DNA from: Burkholderia pyrrocinia
GTDB taxonomy: Bacteria; Pseudomonadota; Gammaproteobacteria; Burkholderiales; Burkholderiaceae
DNA length: 64,000 nucleotides
Reading direction: 5' to 3'
Assembly: GCF_001028665.1 (NCBI RefSeq)
Contig: NZ_CP011505.1
Location: forward strand, 124,001-188,000
This document shows positions 8,644-18,470 of this stretch, piece after piece (positions within the stretch are counted from its first letter, which is position 1; every line of letters starts with the position of its first letter). The notes beneath the pieces are model-generated. The model ran no database searches. It was given only the letters and a program-made list of their open reading frames with translations, and was not told the DNA's origin. The position numbers and the translations under genes were made by a program.

Positions 8644-11600
8644 ATGAATGCCCGACTGCCAACCGTACATTTGTTCGATTGTGTTCGGGCAATAGCGGGA
8701 ATACATGAGCCTTCACGCAACATTCCCTATAACTACACGTCCTTCTCCGATCGCGAGATCGTGATCCGCCTGCTCGGCGTAGAGGCGTGGTTGGTGCTCG
8801 ACGCACTGCGCGCCGAGCGCCACACGGGCCGCTCGGCGCGGCTGCTGTGTGAGGTGCTCGGTGACATCTGGGCCGTGCGCCGCAATCCGTACCTGCAGGA
8901 CGACCTGCTTGATAACCGAAAGCGTCGCGCGTTCCTGATCGGCACGCTGCATGACCGGCTGACCGAGATCGCAAGGCGTCGCCGTGTGCGTGTGGATGGC
9001 CAGCATGGTGGCGCCGGCCGCGAGCGCGCGTTGCGCGTCGAGATGCTCGAAGGCGCCGCGCAGCGTGCGGTGAACGAGTTCGCCGACGAATTCGAAAAAA
9101 TGGCCGACCTGCGCCGCCGAGCGACCAAGGCGCTCGGCCGCTGCACGCAGAAGGACAACATCCGCTTCGACGGGCTGTCGCGCGTGTCGCACGTGACCGA
9201 CGCGACCGACTGGCGCGTCGAATACCCGTTCGTCGTGCTGACGCCCGATAGCGAAGCCGAGATCGCGGCACTGATCAAGGCCTGCTTCGAGCTCGGCCTG
9301 ACCGTGATCCCGCGCGGCGGCGGCACCGGCTACACGGGCGGCGCGGTGCCGCTCACGCCGTTCTCCGCGGTGATCAACACCGAGAAGCTCGAGCAACTCG
9401 GCGCGGTCGAGCTGACCGAGCTGCCGGGCGTCGCGCACAAGGTGCCGACGATCTTCTCCGGCGCGGGCGTCGTCACGCGCCGCGTGACCGAGGCGGCCGA
9501 GGCGGCCGGTTACGTGTTCGCGGTCGACCCGACGTCGCTCGACGCATCGTGCATCGGCGGCAACGTCGCGATGAACGCGGGCGGCAAGAAGGCCGTGCTG
9601 TGGGGCACCGCGCTCGACAACCTGGCCTGGTGGCGGATGGTCGACCCGGACGGCAACTGGCTCGAGGTCACGCGCCACGAGCACAACCAGGGCAAGATCC
9701 ACGACATCGCGGTCGCGCGTTTCGAGCTGAAGTGGTTCGACGGCGCATACGCGCCGGGCGAGAAGCTGCTGCGCACCGAGATGCTCGAGATCGAAGGCCG
9801 CCGGTTCCGCAAGGAAGGGCTCGGCAAGGACGTGACCGACAAGTTCCTCGCCGGCCTGCCGGGCGTGCAGAAGGAAGGCTGCGACGGGCTCATCACGTCC
9901 GCGCGCTGGGTGCTGCACAAGATGCCCGCGCACACGCGCACCGTCTGCCTCGAATTCTTCGGCCAGGCGCGCGAGGCGATCCCGAGCATCGTCGAGATCA
10001 AGGACTACCTGTTCGAGACGTCGAAGCAGGGCGGCGCGATCCTCGCGGGCCTCGAGCACCTCGACGAGCGCTACCTGCGCGCGGTCGGCTACGCGACCAA
10101 GAGCAAGCGCAATTCGTTCCCGAAGATGGTGCTGATCGGCGACATCGTCGGCGACGATGCCGACGCCGTGGCGCACGCGACGTCCGAAGTGATCCGGATG
10201 GCGAACGGCAAGAGCGGCGAGGGCTTCGTCGCGGTGAGCGCGGAGGCGCGCAAGCGCTTCTGGCTCGACCGCAGCCGCACGGCCGCGATCGCGAAGCACA
10301 CGAACGCGTTCAAGATCAACGAGGACGTCGTCATCCCGCTGAACCGGATGGGCGAGTACACCGACGGCATCGAGCGGATCAACATCGAGCTGTCGCTGAA
10401 GAACAAGCTGCAGCTCGTCGACGCGCTCGAAGCGTTCTTCCGCGCCGGCAACCTGCCGCTCGGCAAGACCGACGACGCGAACGAGATCCCGAGCGCCGAG
10501 CTGCTCGAAGACCGCGTCCAGCAGGCGCTGGAACTGCTCAAGCGCGTGCGGGCGCGCTGGGAATTCGTGCGCGACCGGCTCGACCAGCCGCTGCGCGAGG
10601 CGCAGCACTACCTCGTGCAGCTCGGCTACGAGGCGCTGGCCGAGAAGTTCGCGGATCGCGCGGACGAGCAGCCGGGCGCGACCGTGTTCCACATCACGCA
10701 GGACCGCACGGTGCGCATCTCGTGGAAGCAGGAGATCCGCGCGGAGCTGCGCGCGATCTTCAACGGCGGCGCGTTCAAGCAGATCCTCGACGAGGCGCAG
10801 GCGATCCACAAGCAGGTGCTGCGCGGCCGCGTGTTCGTCGCGCTGCACATGCACGCGGGCGACGGCAACGTCCACACGAACATCCCGGTCAACTCCGACA
10901 ACTACGAGATGCTGCAGGACGCGCACGCGTCGGTTGCACGCATCATGAAGCTCGCGCGCTCGCTCGACGGCGTGATCTCCGGCGAGCACGGGATCGGCAT
11001 CACGAAGCTCGAGTTCCTGACCGACGACGAGATCGCCGAATTCCGCGCGTACAAGCAGCGCGTCGACCCGAACGGCCGCTTCAACAAGGGCAAGCTGCTC
11101 GACGGCGCCGATCTTCGCAACGCGTACACGCCGAGCTTCGGGCTGATGGGCTACGAGTCGCTGATCATGCAGCAGTCCGACATCGGCGCGATCGCCGATT
11201 CGGTGAAGGACTGCCTGCGCTGCGGCAAGTGCAAGCCGGTGTGCGCGACGCACGTGCCGCGCGCGAACCTGCTGTACAGCCCGCGCAACAAGATCCTGGC
11301 GACGTCGCTGCTGGTCGAGGCGTTCCTGTATGAAGAACAGACGCGCCGCGGCGTGTCGATCAAGCACTGGGACGAGTTCAACGACGTGGCCGACCACTGC
11401 ACGGTGTGCCACAAGTGCGCGACGCCGTGCCCGGTGAAGATCGACTTCGGCGACGTCACGATGAACATGCGCAACCTGTTGCGCAAGATGGGCAAGAAGA
11501 AGTTCAACGCCGGCAATGCGGCGGGCATGTTCTTCCTGAACGCGACCAACCCGCAGACGATCAACCTCGCACGCGGCATGATGATGGGCGTCGGCTACAA

Positions 11601-12669
11601 GGTGCAGCGCTTCGCGAACGACATGCTGAAGAACGTCGTGAAGAAGCAGACGCAGCACCCGCCGGCGACGACCGGCAAGCCGCCCGTGGTCGAGCAGGTG
11701 ATCCACTTCGTCAACAAGAAGATGCCGGGCAACCTGCCGAAGAAGACGGCGCGCGCATTGCTCGACATCGAGGACAACAAGATCGTGCCGATCATCCGCA
11801 ACCCGAAGTCGACCACCGTCGATTCGGAAGCGGTGTTCTACTTCCCCGGCTGCGGCTCCGAGCGCCTGTTCTCGCAGGTCGGTCTCGCAACGCAGGCGAT
11901 GCTGTGGGAGGCCGGCGTGCAGACGGTGTTGCCGCCGGGGTACCTGTGCTGCGGCTATCCGCAGCGCGGCTCGGGCCAGTACGACAAGGCCGAGAAGATC
12001 GTCACCGACAACCGCGTGCTGTTCCACCGGGTCGCGAACACGCTGAACTACCTCGACATCAAGACGGTGGTCGTGTCGTGCGGCACCTGCTACGACCAGC
12101 TCGCCGGCTACGAATTCGACAAGATCTTCCCGGGCTGCCGGATCATCGACATCCACGAGTTCCTGCTCGAGAAGGGGATGAAGCTCGACGGCGTGACGGG
12201 CACGCGCTACATGTATCACGACCCGTGCCACACGCCGATCAAGACGATGGACCCGGTCAAGCTCGTCAACGAGCTGATGGGCACGGAGAAGGACGGCTAC
12301 AGGATCGAGAAGAACGACCGGTGCTGCGGCGAATCGGGCACGCTCGCGGTCACGCGCCCGGACGTGTCGACGCAGGTCCGCTTCCGCAAGGAAGAGGAGA
12401 TCCGCAAGGGGGCGGCGAAGCTGCGCGGCATCCCGGTCGTGGCCGGCGATGCGAGCGCACCGGCGCCGGCCGCGAACGGCGGCCCGGACGTGAAGATCCT
12501 GACGAGCTGCCCGTCGTGCCTGCAGGGCCTGTCGCGCTACAACGAGGACGCGAACATCGAGGCCGACTACATCGTGGTCGAGATCGCGCGCCAGGTGCTC
12601 GGCGAGAACTGGATGGCCGATTATGTCGCACGTGCGAACCATGGCGGGATCGAGCGCGTGATGCTATGA
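8644..12669 (+). CDS. DUF3683-type FAD/Fe-S oxidoreductase (GlcD/GlpC fusion)
   Basis: This 1341-residue protein is a fusion. After about 190 residues of the DUF3683 region comes an FAD-binding type-4 domain ([11 protein letters not shown] near residue 224), then the FAD-oxidase C-terminal domain. Next are two 4Fe-4S ferredoxin motifs ([11 protein letters not shown] near 858, [11 protein letters not shown] near 920). Two cysteine-rich CCG domains follow, with GYLCCGYPQ and DRCCGESG signatures. The arrangement resembles YdiJ/D-2-hydroxyacid dehydrogenases, which pass electrons from a 2-hydroxyacid to the quinone pool. Length and motifs look intact. From about 9150 onward its codon bias is much stronger than in its neighbours, which points to a conserved, well-expressed housekeeping gene rather than a cluster member. 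The ATG at 8644 lacks a clear ribosome site. Confidence 0.9.
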   Translation: MNARLPTVHLFDCVRAIAGIHEPSRNIPYNYTSFSDREIVIRLLGVEAWLVLDALRAERHTGRSARLLCEVLGDIWAVRRNPYLQDDLLDNRKRRAFLIGTLHDRLTEIARRRRVRVDGQHGGAGRERALRVEMLEGAAQRAVNEFADEFEKMADLRRRATKALGRCTQKDNIRFDGLSRVSHVTDATDWRVEYPFVVLTPDSEAEIAALIKACFELGLTVIPRGGGTGYTGGAVPLTPFSAVINTEKLEQLGAVELTELPGVAHKVPTIFSGAGVVTRRVTEAAEAAGYVFAVDPTSLDASCIGGNVAMNAGGKKAVLWGTALDNLAWWRMVDPDGNWLEVTRHEHNQGKIHDIAVARFELKWFDGAYAPGEKLLRTEMLEIEGRRFRKEGLGKDVTDKFLAGLPGVQKEGCDGLITSARWVLHKMPAHTRTVCLEFFGQAREAIPSIVEIKDYLFETSKQGGAILAGLEHLDERYLRAVGYATKSKRNSFPKMVLIGDIVGDDADAVAHATSEVIRMANGKSGEGFVAVSAEARKRFWLDRSRTAAIAKHTNAFKINEDVVIPLNRMGEYTDGIERINIELSLKNKLQLVDALEAFFRAGNLPLGKTDDANEIPSAELLEDRVQQALELLKRVRARWEFVRDRLDQPLREAQHYLVQLGYEALAEKFADRADEQPGATVFHITQDRTVRISWKQEIRAELRAIFNGGAFKQILDEAQAIHKQVLRGRVFVALHMHAGDGNVHTNIPVNSDNYEMLQDAHASVARIMKLARSLDGVISGEHGIGITKLEFLTDDEIAEFRAYKQRVDPNGRFNKGKLLDGADLRNAYTPSFGLMGYESLIMQQSDIGAIADSVKDCLRCGKCKPVCATHVPRANLLYSPRNKILATSLLVEAFLYEEQTRRGVSIKHWDEFNDVADHCTVCHKCATPCPVKIDFGDVTMNMRNLLRKMGKKKFNAGNAAGMFFLNATNPQTINLARGMMMGVGYKVQRFANDMLKNVVKKQTQHPPATTGKPPVVEQVIHFVNKKMPGNLPKKTARALLDIEDNKIVPIIRNPKSTTVDSEAVFYFPGCGSERLFSQVGLATQAMLWEAGVQTVLPPGYLCCGYPQRGSGQYDKAEKIVTDNRVLFHRVANTLNYLDIKTVVVSCGTCYDQLAGYEFDKIFPGCRIIDIHEFLLEKGMKLDGVTGTRYMYHDPCHTPIKTMDPVKLVNELMGTEKDGYRIEKNDRCCGESGTLAVTRPDVSTQVRFRKEEEIRKGAAKLRGIPVVAGDASAPAPAANGGPDVKILTSCPSCLQGLSRYNEDANIEADYIVVEIARQVLGENWMADYVARANHGGIERVML

Positions 12670-12721
12670 GCGAAGGGCCTCGTCAAACAAATGCAGACGC
12701 GGCCGGTTTTCGGGATCGAGC

Positions 12722-13474
12722 CTATGCGCCGGCGGTCAACGTCGCAACAACATGATCCTGAAGCTCGCGTTCTCGTGCATGGATAAAGAAGTGATCGCCG
12801 TCGAACCGATGAAGTGCGAACGGCCCGTCGCTGTAGCGACGCCATTCGCGCAGCGCGTCGATATCGACATGCGGATCGCGCAGGCCGCCGAATACGGTCA
12901 GCCCGCACGGCAACGTGAAAGGCGTATCGGGGCAATATCCTTCGGCGAGTGCCAGATCGGCGCGTAGCGCTCGCAGGAAGTGCCGAAGCCAGTCGGGCTC
13001 CGACAGCAGGGCGTCCGGCGTTCCGCCCATCGTCTTCAGCCAACGGATAAGGTCCGGTTCGGGCAATCGATGAAGCGATAACAGACGAGGTGCGACATGC
13101 GGTGCACGGTGTGCGGCACAGAACGCGTGGATCGGCTCGGGAAGCCCTCGGCGGCCGAGCTCCCTCAACCATTCGATACCGACGACACTGCCGAAACTGT
13201 AACCGAAGGTGCTGAATGGCTTGTCAAGGAGCCCGCTCGCGGCCCTTGCCAGTGCATCTACCATGGCGTCGATCGATGCGGGTGGCGCTTCCGCGAAGCG
13301 TGTTTGGCGTCCCGGCGGTTCGACCGCAACGACTTCAATCCAGCTGGGCAGGTCAAGCGCCCAGCGTCGATAGAGCAGCGAGCCCGCTCCGGCGTACGGG
13401 AAGCAGAACAGCCGATGCGTCGCGGCGGGTTGCGGGCGATGCAGGATGAACCAGGGCGTGATCTTGACTGGCAT
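12722..13474 (-). CDS. Type II thioesterase (GrsT-like)
   Basis: This 250-residue alpha/beta-hydrolase is of the external NRPS/PKS thioesterase type. It has FCFPYAGAG near the N-terminus, the nucleophile elbow GYSFGS (Ser93), an acidic residue in GGLRDPHVD and a C-terminal His in FDGDHFFIH. Such enzymes remove wrong acyl groups from carrier proteins of assembly lines, and occasionally release products. No NRPS or PKS gene is adjacent; the assembly line starts 13 kb away, so this suggests that the genes in between belong to one broad biosynthetic region. It is convergent with the oxidoreductase (52-base gap) and divergent from the ABC operon. Confidence 0.88.
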   Translation of the reverse strand: MPVKITPWFILHRPQPAATHRLFCFPYAGAGSLLYRRWALDLPSWIEVVAVEPPGRQTRFAEAPPASIDAMVDALARAASGLLDKPFSTFGYSFGSVVGIEWLRELGRRGLPEPIHAFCAAHRAPHVAPRLLSLHRLPEPDLIRWLKTMGGTPDALLSEPDWLRHFLRALRADLALAEGYCPDTPFTLPCGLTVFGGLRDPHVDIDALREWRRYSDGPFALHRFDGDHFFIHARERELQDHVVATLTAGA

Positions 13475-13778
13475 GCCGATTCAGAACGGAAGTCGTGAGG
13501 AGTCTCGGCCGCGATCCGACCCGGTGCGGCGCTCCGATGCCGGCACAGCGTAATCGGAAGGGCGGGTGACGTGTGCCGTCCGACGGTACAGGTTGACGAT
13601 CCGACCCGGTCGTGATCGCTCCCGAAATCGGGAAGGGACACCACGTCCCGGCATCGGCGCCGCCCCTGGGCGCTGCCCCAACGAACAGGTTTTTCCGTAC
13701 ACGCAAGTTGGTATTCTGCGCTGCGCGATCGTCCCTGCGCGTTGCTGTCGCGGGCCGCCAACTTCGTACATCGAGACC
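13475..13778. other. Divergent intergenic region, thioesterase/ABC operon
   Basis: These 304 bases separate divergent genes and should hold both promoters. I see no terminator and no clear sigma-70 pair. A half-site GTACAGGT at 13586-13593 resembles one arm of the lux box at 26527-26546, but the opposite arm is poor. Confidence 0.4.
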
Positions 13779-14489
13779 ATGAACGCCGTAATACTCGAAG
13801 CCGTTGAGAAGTCATACCTGATGGGTTCCGTCAACGTGACCGCGCTGCACGACGTCACGCTTGATATCCGCGATGGAAGACTGACTGTCATCGCCGGTGC
13901 GTCCGGCAGCGGGAAGTCGACGTTGCTGAATCTCGTCGGTTGTGTAGACCGGCCGGATCGCGGCCGCATCGTCGTTGCAGGCGAGGAGGTCGGCCGCTTG
14001 TCGGACGACGCACTGTCCGACTTTCGAGCTCGCCGGCTCGGCTTCGTCTTCCAGAACTTCAATCTGCTGCCGGTGCTCACCGCACACGAGAACGTCGAAT
14101 ATCCGCTGCTGCTAGCGGGTTCGCGACTGACCGAATCCGAGCGCGCGCTTCGCGTGCGGGACATGCTCGATGCAGTCGGCCTTGCGGACAAGGCGCATCA
14201 CCGGCCAGGGCAGATGTCTGGCGGTCAGCGACAGCGGGTCGCGATCGCCCGCGCACTCGTCGGGTCGCCGAACCTCGTGTTGGCAGACGAGCCGACCGCC
14301 AACCTGGACAGCAAGACCGGACAGCAGATCATCGCGCTGATGCGGCGACTGCAACGGGAGCGGCGCGTGTCGTTCGTGATTTCGTCGCATGATCCGCAGG
14401 TGCTCGCGGCGGGCGATGACGTCGTCCACATTGCCGACGGCAGCGTGTCCACCGTGACACGCACCGATGCACAGGAGGCGTTCGCATGA
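13779..14489 (+). CDS. ABC transporter ATPase (LolD/MacB type)
   Basis: This 236-residue ATPase has Walker A GASGSGKST, a Q-loop FVFQNFNLL, the signature MSGGQRQRVA, Walker B LVLADEPTANLD and the switch His in SSHDPQV. The LolD/MacB/FtsE subgroup pairs with FtsX-type permeases that do mechanical work on lipoproteins, toxins or cell-wall factors rather than ordinary pumping. The next gene is exactly such a permease and overlaps by four bases. ATG 13779 was chosen over earlier in-frame codons because homology-like sequence begins there. Confidence 0.92.
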   Translation: MNAVILEAVEKSYLMGSVNVTALHDVTLDIRDGRLTVIAGASGSGKSTLLNLVGCVDRPDRGRIVVAGEEVGRLSDDALSDFRARRLGFVFQNFNLLPVLTAHENVEYPLLLAGSRLTESERALRVRDMLDAVGLADKAHHRPGQMSGGQRQRVAIARALVGSPNLVLADEPTANLDSKTGQQIIALMRRLQRERRVSFVISSHDPQVLAAGDDVVHIADGSVSTVTRTDAQEAFA

Positions 14490-15877
14490 AGACATTGTCG
14501 CTCGCGCTGCGCAACCTGCTGCGCAACCGTCGCCGTTCGATCACGACCTTGCTCGCGATGATCGTCGGCGCCCACGCGGTGCTGCTGTTCGGCGGCTATA
14601 CGCGCAACATCACGTATGGTCTGCAAACCGATTATGTGAAGTACGGCGGCCACCTGCAGATCGAACGCAAGGGGTTCTACGAGTTCGGGAGCGGGAATCC
14701 TTCCGAGTACGGGATCGAGAATTACGAGGCGATCATCGATGCGGTGAAAGCCGACCCGGTACTGGCGCCCATGGTGCTCGTCGCGACCCCCACGCTGCAG
14801 TTGCAGGGTATTGCGGGCAACTTCGATGCCGGGTTGTCGCGCACCGCACTCGCGCTCGGCGTGCGTGTCGACGACCAGAACCGGATGCGCGACTGGAACG
14901 ACTATCACTTTCCGGTGACGATTCCGCCGATGGCGCTCACCGGCACGGCAGGCGACGCAGCCGTGATCGGTACGGGCCTTGCGCGCGTACTCGAACTGTG
15001 CGGACCGCTCAAGGTACCCGACTGCAAGCCGCCCAAGAAGCCCGCAGACACGGCGAAGACCTCGCCGCTGCCGGCCGACATCGCGGCGCTCGCCGACGGG
15101 TTGCGCGACGTGCCGTCTGCCGCGACGGACGGGCGTCGGATCGAACTGCTCGCAGCGACCGCGCGCGGTGCGCCGAACGTCGCGGAACTGCAGGTGGTGA
15201 AGGCGGAACGGCAGGGGATCAAGGAATACGACGACATGTACGTGGGCTTGCATCTTGCGCAAGCGCAACGGCTCGTCTACGGCAACGAGCGGCCGAAGGC
15301 GACGGCTGTCGTCGTGCAATTGCGCCACACCGCGGATTTGCCCGCCGCGAAGGCCCGGCTTGAGACGTTGCTCAACACCAAATTCGCCGGTACGGACACG
15401 GAAGTGGTCGATTACACCGTGCTGAATCCGTTCTACGGCCAGGCGCTTGCGATGTTCACGACACTGTTCGGTTTTGTCGCCCTGCTGATCGCTGCGATCG
15501 TGCTGTTCACTGTCGGCAACACGATGAGCACGGCAGTGTTCGAGCGCACGGTCGAAATCGGCACGCTGCGCGCGATGGGATTACGCCGCACCGGCGTGCG
15601 TCGCCTGTTCCTGTGCGAAGGGTTGCTGCTCGGCGTGATCGGCGCGGTGCTCGGCGTCGTCAGCGCAGCGATGCTCGCCGGCGTCATCAACGTCAGCGGT
15701 CTTACGTGGACACCGCCGGGCCGCTCGCCGGTGCCGCTGATCATTCGCGTGTGGGGCGAGAACGACCTGATCGTCGGTACCGCGATCGGCCTGCTGCTGG
15801 TGTCGATGCTTTCCGCGTTGCTGCCCGCGCGCCGCGCGTCCCGAATGGAGATCGTCGATGCGCTCCGCTACGCGTGA
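14486..15877 (+). CDS. FtsX/MacB-type ABC permease
   Basis: This 463-residue inner-membrane protein has one N-terminal membrane segment (LLAMIVGAHAVLLFGG), a large periplasmic region of about 290 residues, and three C-terminal membrane segments. The last part has the FtsX pattern: ERTVEIGTLRAMGLRR in the coupling region and ARRASRMEIVDALRYA at the end. With the preceding ATPase it forms a MacB/LolE-like complex. The following lipoprotein, LolA-like and barrel genes point to transport or sorting between inner and outer membranes. Confidence 0.9.
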   Translation: MKTLSLALRNLLRNRRRSITTLLAMIVGAHAVLLFGGYTRNITYGLQTDYVKYGGHLQIERKGFYEFGSGNPSEYGIENYEAIIDAVKADPVLAPMVLVATPTLQLQGIAGNFDAGLSRTALALGVRVDDQNRMRDWNDYHFPVTIPPMALTGTAGDAAVIGTGLARVLELCGPLKVPDCKPPKKPADTAKTSPLPADIAALADGLRDVPSAATDGRRIELLAATARGAPNVAELQVVKAERQGIKEYDDMYVGLHLAQAQRLVYGNERPKATAVVVQLRHTADLPAAKARLETLLNTKFAGTDTEVVDYTVLNPFYGQALAMFTTLFGFVALLIAAIVLFTVGNTMSTAVFERTVEIGTLRAMGLRRTGVRRLFLCEGLLLGVIGAVLGVVSAAMLAGVINVSGLTWTPPGRSPVPLIIRVWGENDLIVGTAIGLLLVSMLSALLPARRASRMEIVDALRYA

Positions 15878-15905
15878 TCGAGCGACCGGACCCTGCACGA
15901 ATGAA

Positions 15906-16373
15906 ATGATGGCGAAATCTATTCGTCGGCGGTTTGTCATGTTAGCCTTCGCCGGGAGCTGCGCCGCATGGCTCGGTGCGTGCGGCGCACCCACCGAGCA
16001 GTCGGTTCCCGCGGGGCTGAATCTATCGCTGACGCAATCGACTGCGGCAGGCGCATATGTCGTGACGCTCGAGCCGCCCACGACGCCGCCGCCACTGAAC
16101 CGGATCCATGCATGGACCGTCACCGTGAAGCGTGCGTCGGGCGAGCCCGTGCGCGATGCGCGCATCGACGTGAGCGGCGGGATGCCCCAGCACGGGCACG
16201 GTCTGCCGACGCGCCCTCGCGTCGTCCCGGACGACGGTAATGGCGTGTATCGGCTGCAAGGGATGAAGTTCAGCATGCCCGGGTGGTGGACGATCACGCT
16301 GAAGGTACGGGAGGCGCAGGGCGGCGACGACGTGACGTTCAACGTCGTGTTGCCGCCCGCGGTGGCGTCATGA
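15906..16373 (+). CDS. Small periplasmic lipoprotein, FixH/YtkA-like
   Basis: This protein of about 155 residues has a lipoprotein signal peptide ending in the lipobox LGAC. The mature part has a beta-sandwich look, with GGMPQHGHGLPTRP and PGWWTITLKV, as in YtkA/FixH-like domains whose His/Met-rich loops are sometimes linked to copper. That link is a guess here. Two adjacent ATGs (15906, 15909) are possible starts and no strong ribosome site is visible. It sits 28 bases after the permease, within the same operon. Confidence 0.65.
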   Translation: MMAKSIRRRFVMLAFAGSCAAWLGACGAPTEQSVPAGLNLSLTQSTAAGAYVVTLEPPTTPPPLNRIHAWTVTVKRASGEPVRDARIDVSGGMPQHGHGLPTRPRVVPDDGNGVYRLQGMKFSMPGWWTITLKVREAQGGDDVTFNVVLPPAVAS

Positions 16374-16432
16374 CGATCGAAACGGGCGCCATGCCCGTTT
16401 ACTGGATGAATTCCATTCACGGAGAAGCTTCA

Positions 16433-17575
16433 ATGCGAAGAGTCGTGCTGTACTGGATGATGTTGCTGCTCGCGCCGTTTGCATCTGGGATCGCGAGTAT
16501 TGCCCACGCGGGGCCGGCGAACGAAGCATCGGCACCCGCCGCGGCCGCGCCCGTTACCGCTCGCGCCGACCGGCTGCCCGCCTATCAGCCGCGCTTCGGA
16601 CGCACGCGCCCGATCGTCGCCGTCGTTGGCGAGAACTACTATACCGAGCTGACCGATTACGTCGTCCCGTATGGGATCGTCGCCGAATCGGGCGCCGCGG
16701 ATCTCGTTGCACTGGCAACGAAACCGGGTCCCATCCGGATGTTCCCGGCACCGATGAACGTCATTCCGGACGAAACCACCGCGCAATTCGACCAGCGCGT
16801 GCCCGAAGGCGCGGACTATGTGATCGTGCCGGCCGTGCATCGCGACAGCGATCCGGCGCTGCTTGCATGGGTCGCCGAGCAGGCGAAGAAGGGGGCGACG
16901 ATCATCGGCGTGTGCGACGGCGTCTGGGTCGTCGCACGCGCGGGTCTGCTGGAAGGCCGCCGCGCAACGGGGCACTGGTACTCGATGAACGACCTGCGCA
17001 AGAAGTTCACCGATACGCGCTGGGTCGATGGCAAGCGCTACGTTGCCGATGGCAAGGTCGTCACGACGACCGGCGTCACCGCGACGATTCCGGTGTCGCT
17101 TGCGCTCGTCGAAGCGCTCGCCGGTCGCGAACGGGCGCTGCAGGTCGCCGAGCGACTCGGACGCCCCGCGTGGTCATCCGAGATCGCAAGCGATCGCTTC
17201 AATCTCGGCTTGCCGGCGATGGCGACGATCGCGACCAACTACGTGTCGTTCTGGTCACATGAGGATTTCGGCATTCCGATCGCGCCGGGCGTCGACGAAA
17301 TTGCGCTCGTGCTCGAAGCTGACGCGTATTCGACCACGTTCCGCTCGACTGCCTACACGGTTGCCGCGAACCGCGAACCGGTGCGCACCCGGCGTGGACT
17401 GACCATCGTTCCCGACCGCGTAACCGGCGTCGACGCGCCGACGCGTATGTTGTCCGCACCGATTACGCGCTATCCGTTGCATGCGCTCGACGCGTCGCTG
17501 AAGGCGATCTCGTCGGAATTCGGCAAGCGCACGGCCGCATGGGTTGCACTGCAGATGCAATATCCGGGCTACTGA
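16433..17575 (+). CDS. Exported DJ-1/PfpI-family protein
   Basis: This protein of about 380 residues starts at ATG 16433, preceded by GGAGAAG; a longer frame upstream lacks such a site. The first 26 residues form a clear signal peptide ending AHA. The mature part is of the DJ-1/PfpI (class I glutamine-amidotransferase-like) family, with the nucleophile elbow GVCDG and the typical following segment AGLLEGRRATGHW. Most family members are cytoplasmic chaperones, proteases or AraC-type sensor domains, so export to the periplasm is unusual. A domain of about 180 residues after the elbow region has no obvious match. It lies inside the ABC/lipoprotein operon. Confidence 0.75.
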   Translation: MRRVVLYWMMLLLAPFASGIASIAHAGPANEASAPAAAAPVTARADRLPAYQPRFGRTRPIVAVVGENYYTELTDYVVPYGIVAESGAADLVALATKPGPIRMFPAPMNVIPDETTAQFDQRVPEGADYVIVPAVHRDSDPALLAWVAEQAKKGATIIGVCDGVWVVARAGLLEGRRATGHWYSMNDLRKKFTDTRWVDGKRYVADGKVVTTTGVTATIPVSLALVEALAGRERALQVAERLGRPAWSSEIASDRFNLGLPAMATIATNYVSFWSHEDFGIPIAPGVDEIALVLEADAYSTTFRSTAYTVAANREPVRTRRGLTIVPDRVTGVDAPTRMLSAPITRYPLHALDASLKAISSEFGKRTAAWVALQMQYPGY

Positions 17576-17623
17576 GCAGCGCACCGCAGCTTCGACTTAT
17601 TCATCCCCAGTCGTGCCGGTTTT

Positions 17624-17640
17624 CCACCCGTTCCGGGTGG
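17624..17640. other. Short perfect hairpin in 112-base gap
   Basis: CCACCCG (17624-17630) pairs perfectly with CGGGTGG (17634-17640) around a three-base loop, about 50 bases upstream of the LolA-like start. There is no T-run downstream on the + strand, so it is more likely an mRNA-stability or processing element than a terminator. Confidence 0.35.
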
Positions 17641-17687
17641 AGAGCCGCGCTCGTCCCTGTCATTCCGTACTTGCTCCGGAGATTCCG

Positions 17688-18470
17688 ATGCAGACGCATT
17701 CGATGGCGCGCCTGTGCGCTGCCGTGATCCTGGCACTTGCCTGCAGTGCCGCAAAAGCCGCGCCAGATCCACAGCGCATCCTCGCCGCGAGCGATGCCGT
17801 GCGCAACCCGAGCGAACCGTTCACGCTGAACGTCACGCTGACGCAATACACCGACGGCAAGCAAACGGATTCGAACGCACTGACCGCCTATTCGCGGATC
17901 AATCCGGCGAGCGGCCAGTTTCGCAGCCTGATCCGGTTCGCGGCGCCCGCACGCGACGCGAACAAGCTGATGCTCAAGAGCGGCAACGACCTGTGGTTTT
18001 TCGATCCCGCGAGCAAAGCGACGATCCGCATTTCGCCGCAGCAACGGTTGCTCGGGCAGGCGTCGAACGGCGACGTGGTCACGGTCAATTTCGCGCAGGG
18101 CTATCGCGCGCAGGTCGAGGCCGAGGAGGACGTGCAGGACGGTGAGCGCCAGACGCGCCGTGCATACCGGTTGAAGCTCGTCCAGAGCGTGTCCGACATG
18201 ACCTATCACTCGATCGAAATGTGGATCGACGCGGCGGACTCGCGTCCGGTGAAGGCACGTTTCTTCAGTGAAAGCGGCAAGCTCCTCAAGACCGCATTCT
18301 ATCGACGTTATCAGCAACAGCTGGGCGCGCTGCGGCCAACCGAGATCGTGATCATCGACGGGCTCAATCCGAATCTCGTGACCGTGATGCGCTATGCGGA
18401 CTATGTCGCGCGCGAGATTCCGGACGCCTGGTTCCAGTCCGATTTCATGGCCCGTTTCCAACCGGAATGA
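17688..18470 (+). CDS. LolA-like outer-membrane lipoprotein-sorting protein
   Basis: This 260-residue exported protein has a signal peptide ending SAAKA, followed by RILAASDAVRNPSEPF. It has the pattern of COG2834-type proteins: LMLKSGNDLWFFDPASKATIRISPQQRL-like beta strands that build a LolA/LppX half-barrel for a lipid moiety. CCGGAG precedes ATG 17688. Its stop overlaps the start of the beta-barrel gene (ATGATGA). Such proteins travel with MMPL or MacB-type transporters and probably ferry a lipid or lipoprotein to the outer membrane. Confidence 0.8.
   Translation: MQTHSMARLCAAVILALACSAAKAAPDPQRILAASDAVRNPSEPFTLNVTLTQYTDGKQTDSNALTAYSRINPASGQFRSLIRFAAPARDANKLMLKSGNDLWFFDPASKATIRISPQQRLLGQASNGDVVTVNFAQGYRAQVEAEEDVQDGERQTRRAYRLKLVQSVSDMTYHSIEMWIDAADSRPVKARFFSESGKLLKTAFYRRYQQQLGALRPTEIVIIDGLNPNLVTVMRYADYVAREIPDAWFQSDFMARFQPE

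Noticed and set aside
8713..12642. A 1309-codon open frame on the minus strand
   Set aside because: It lies fully antisense to the intact FAD/Fe-S oxidoreductase. High-GC third positions keep the opposite strand free of stops, and its translation is Arg/Val/Leu-rich with no motif.
13574..13593. Second lux box upstream of the ABC operon
   Set aside because: The right half GTACAGGT fits, but the left half keeps only a few consensus bases, so it is not called as a site.
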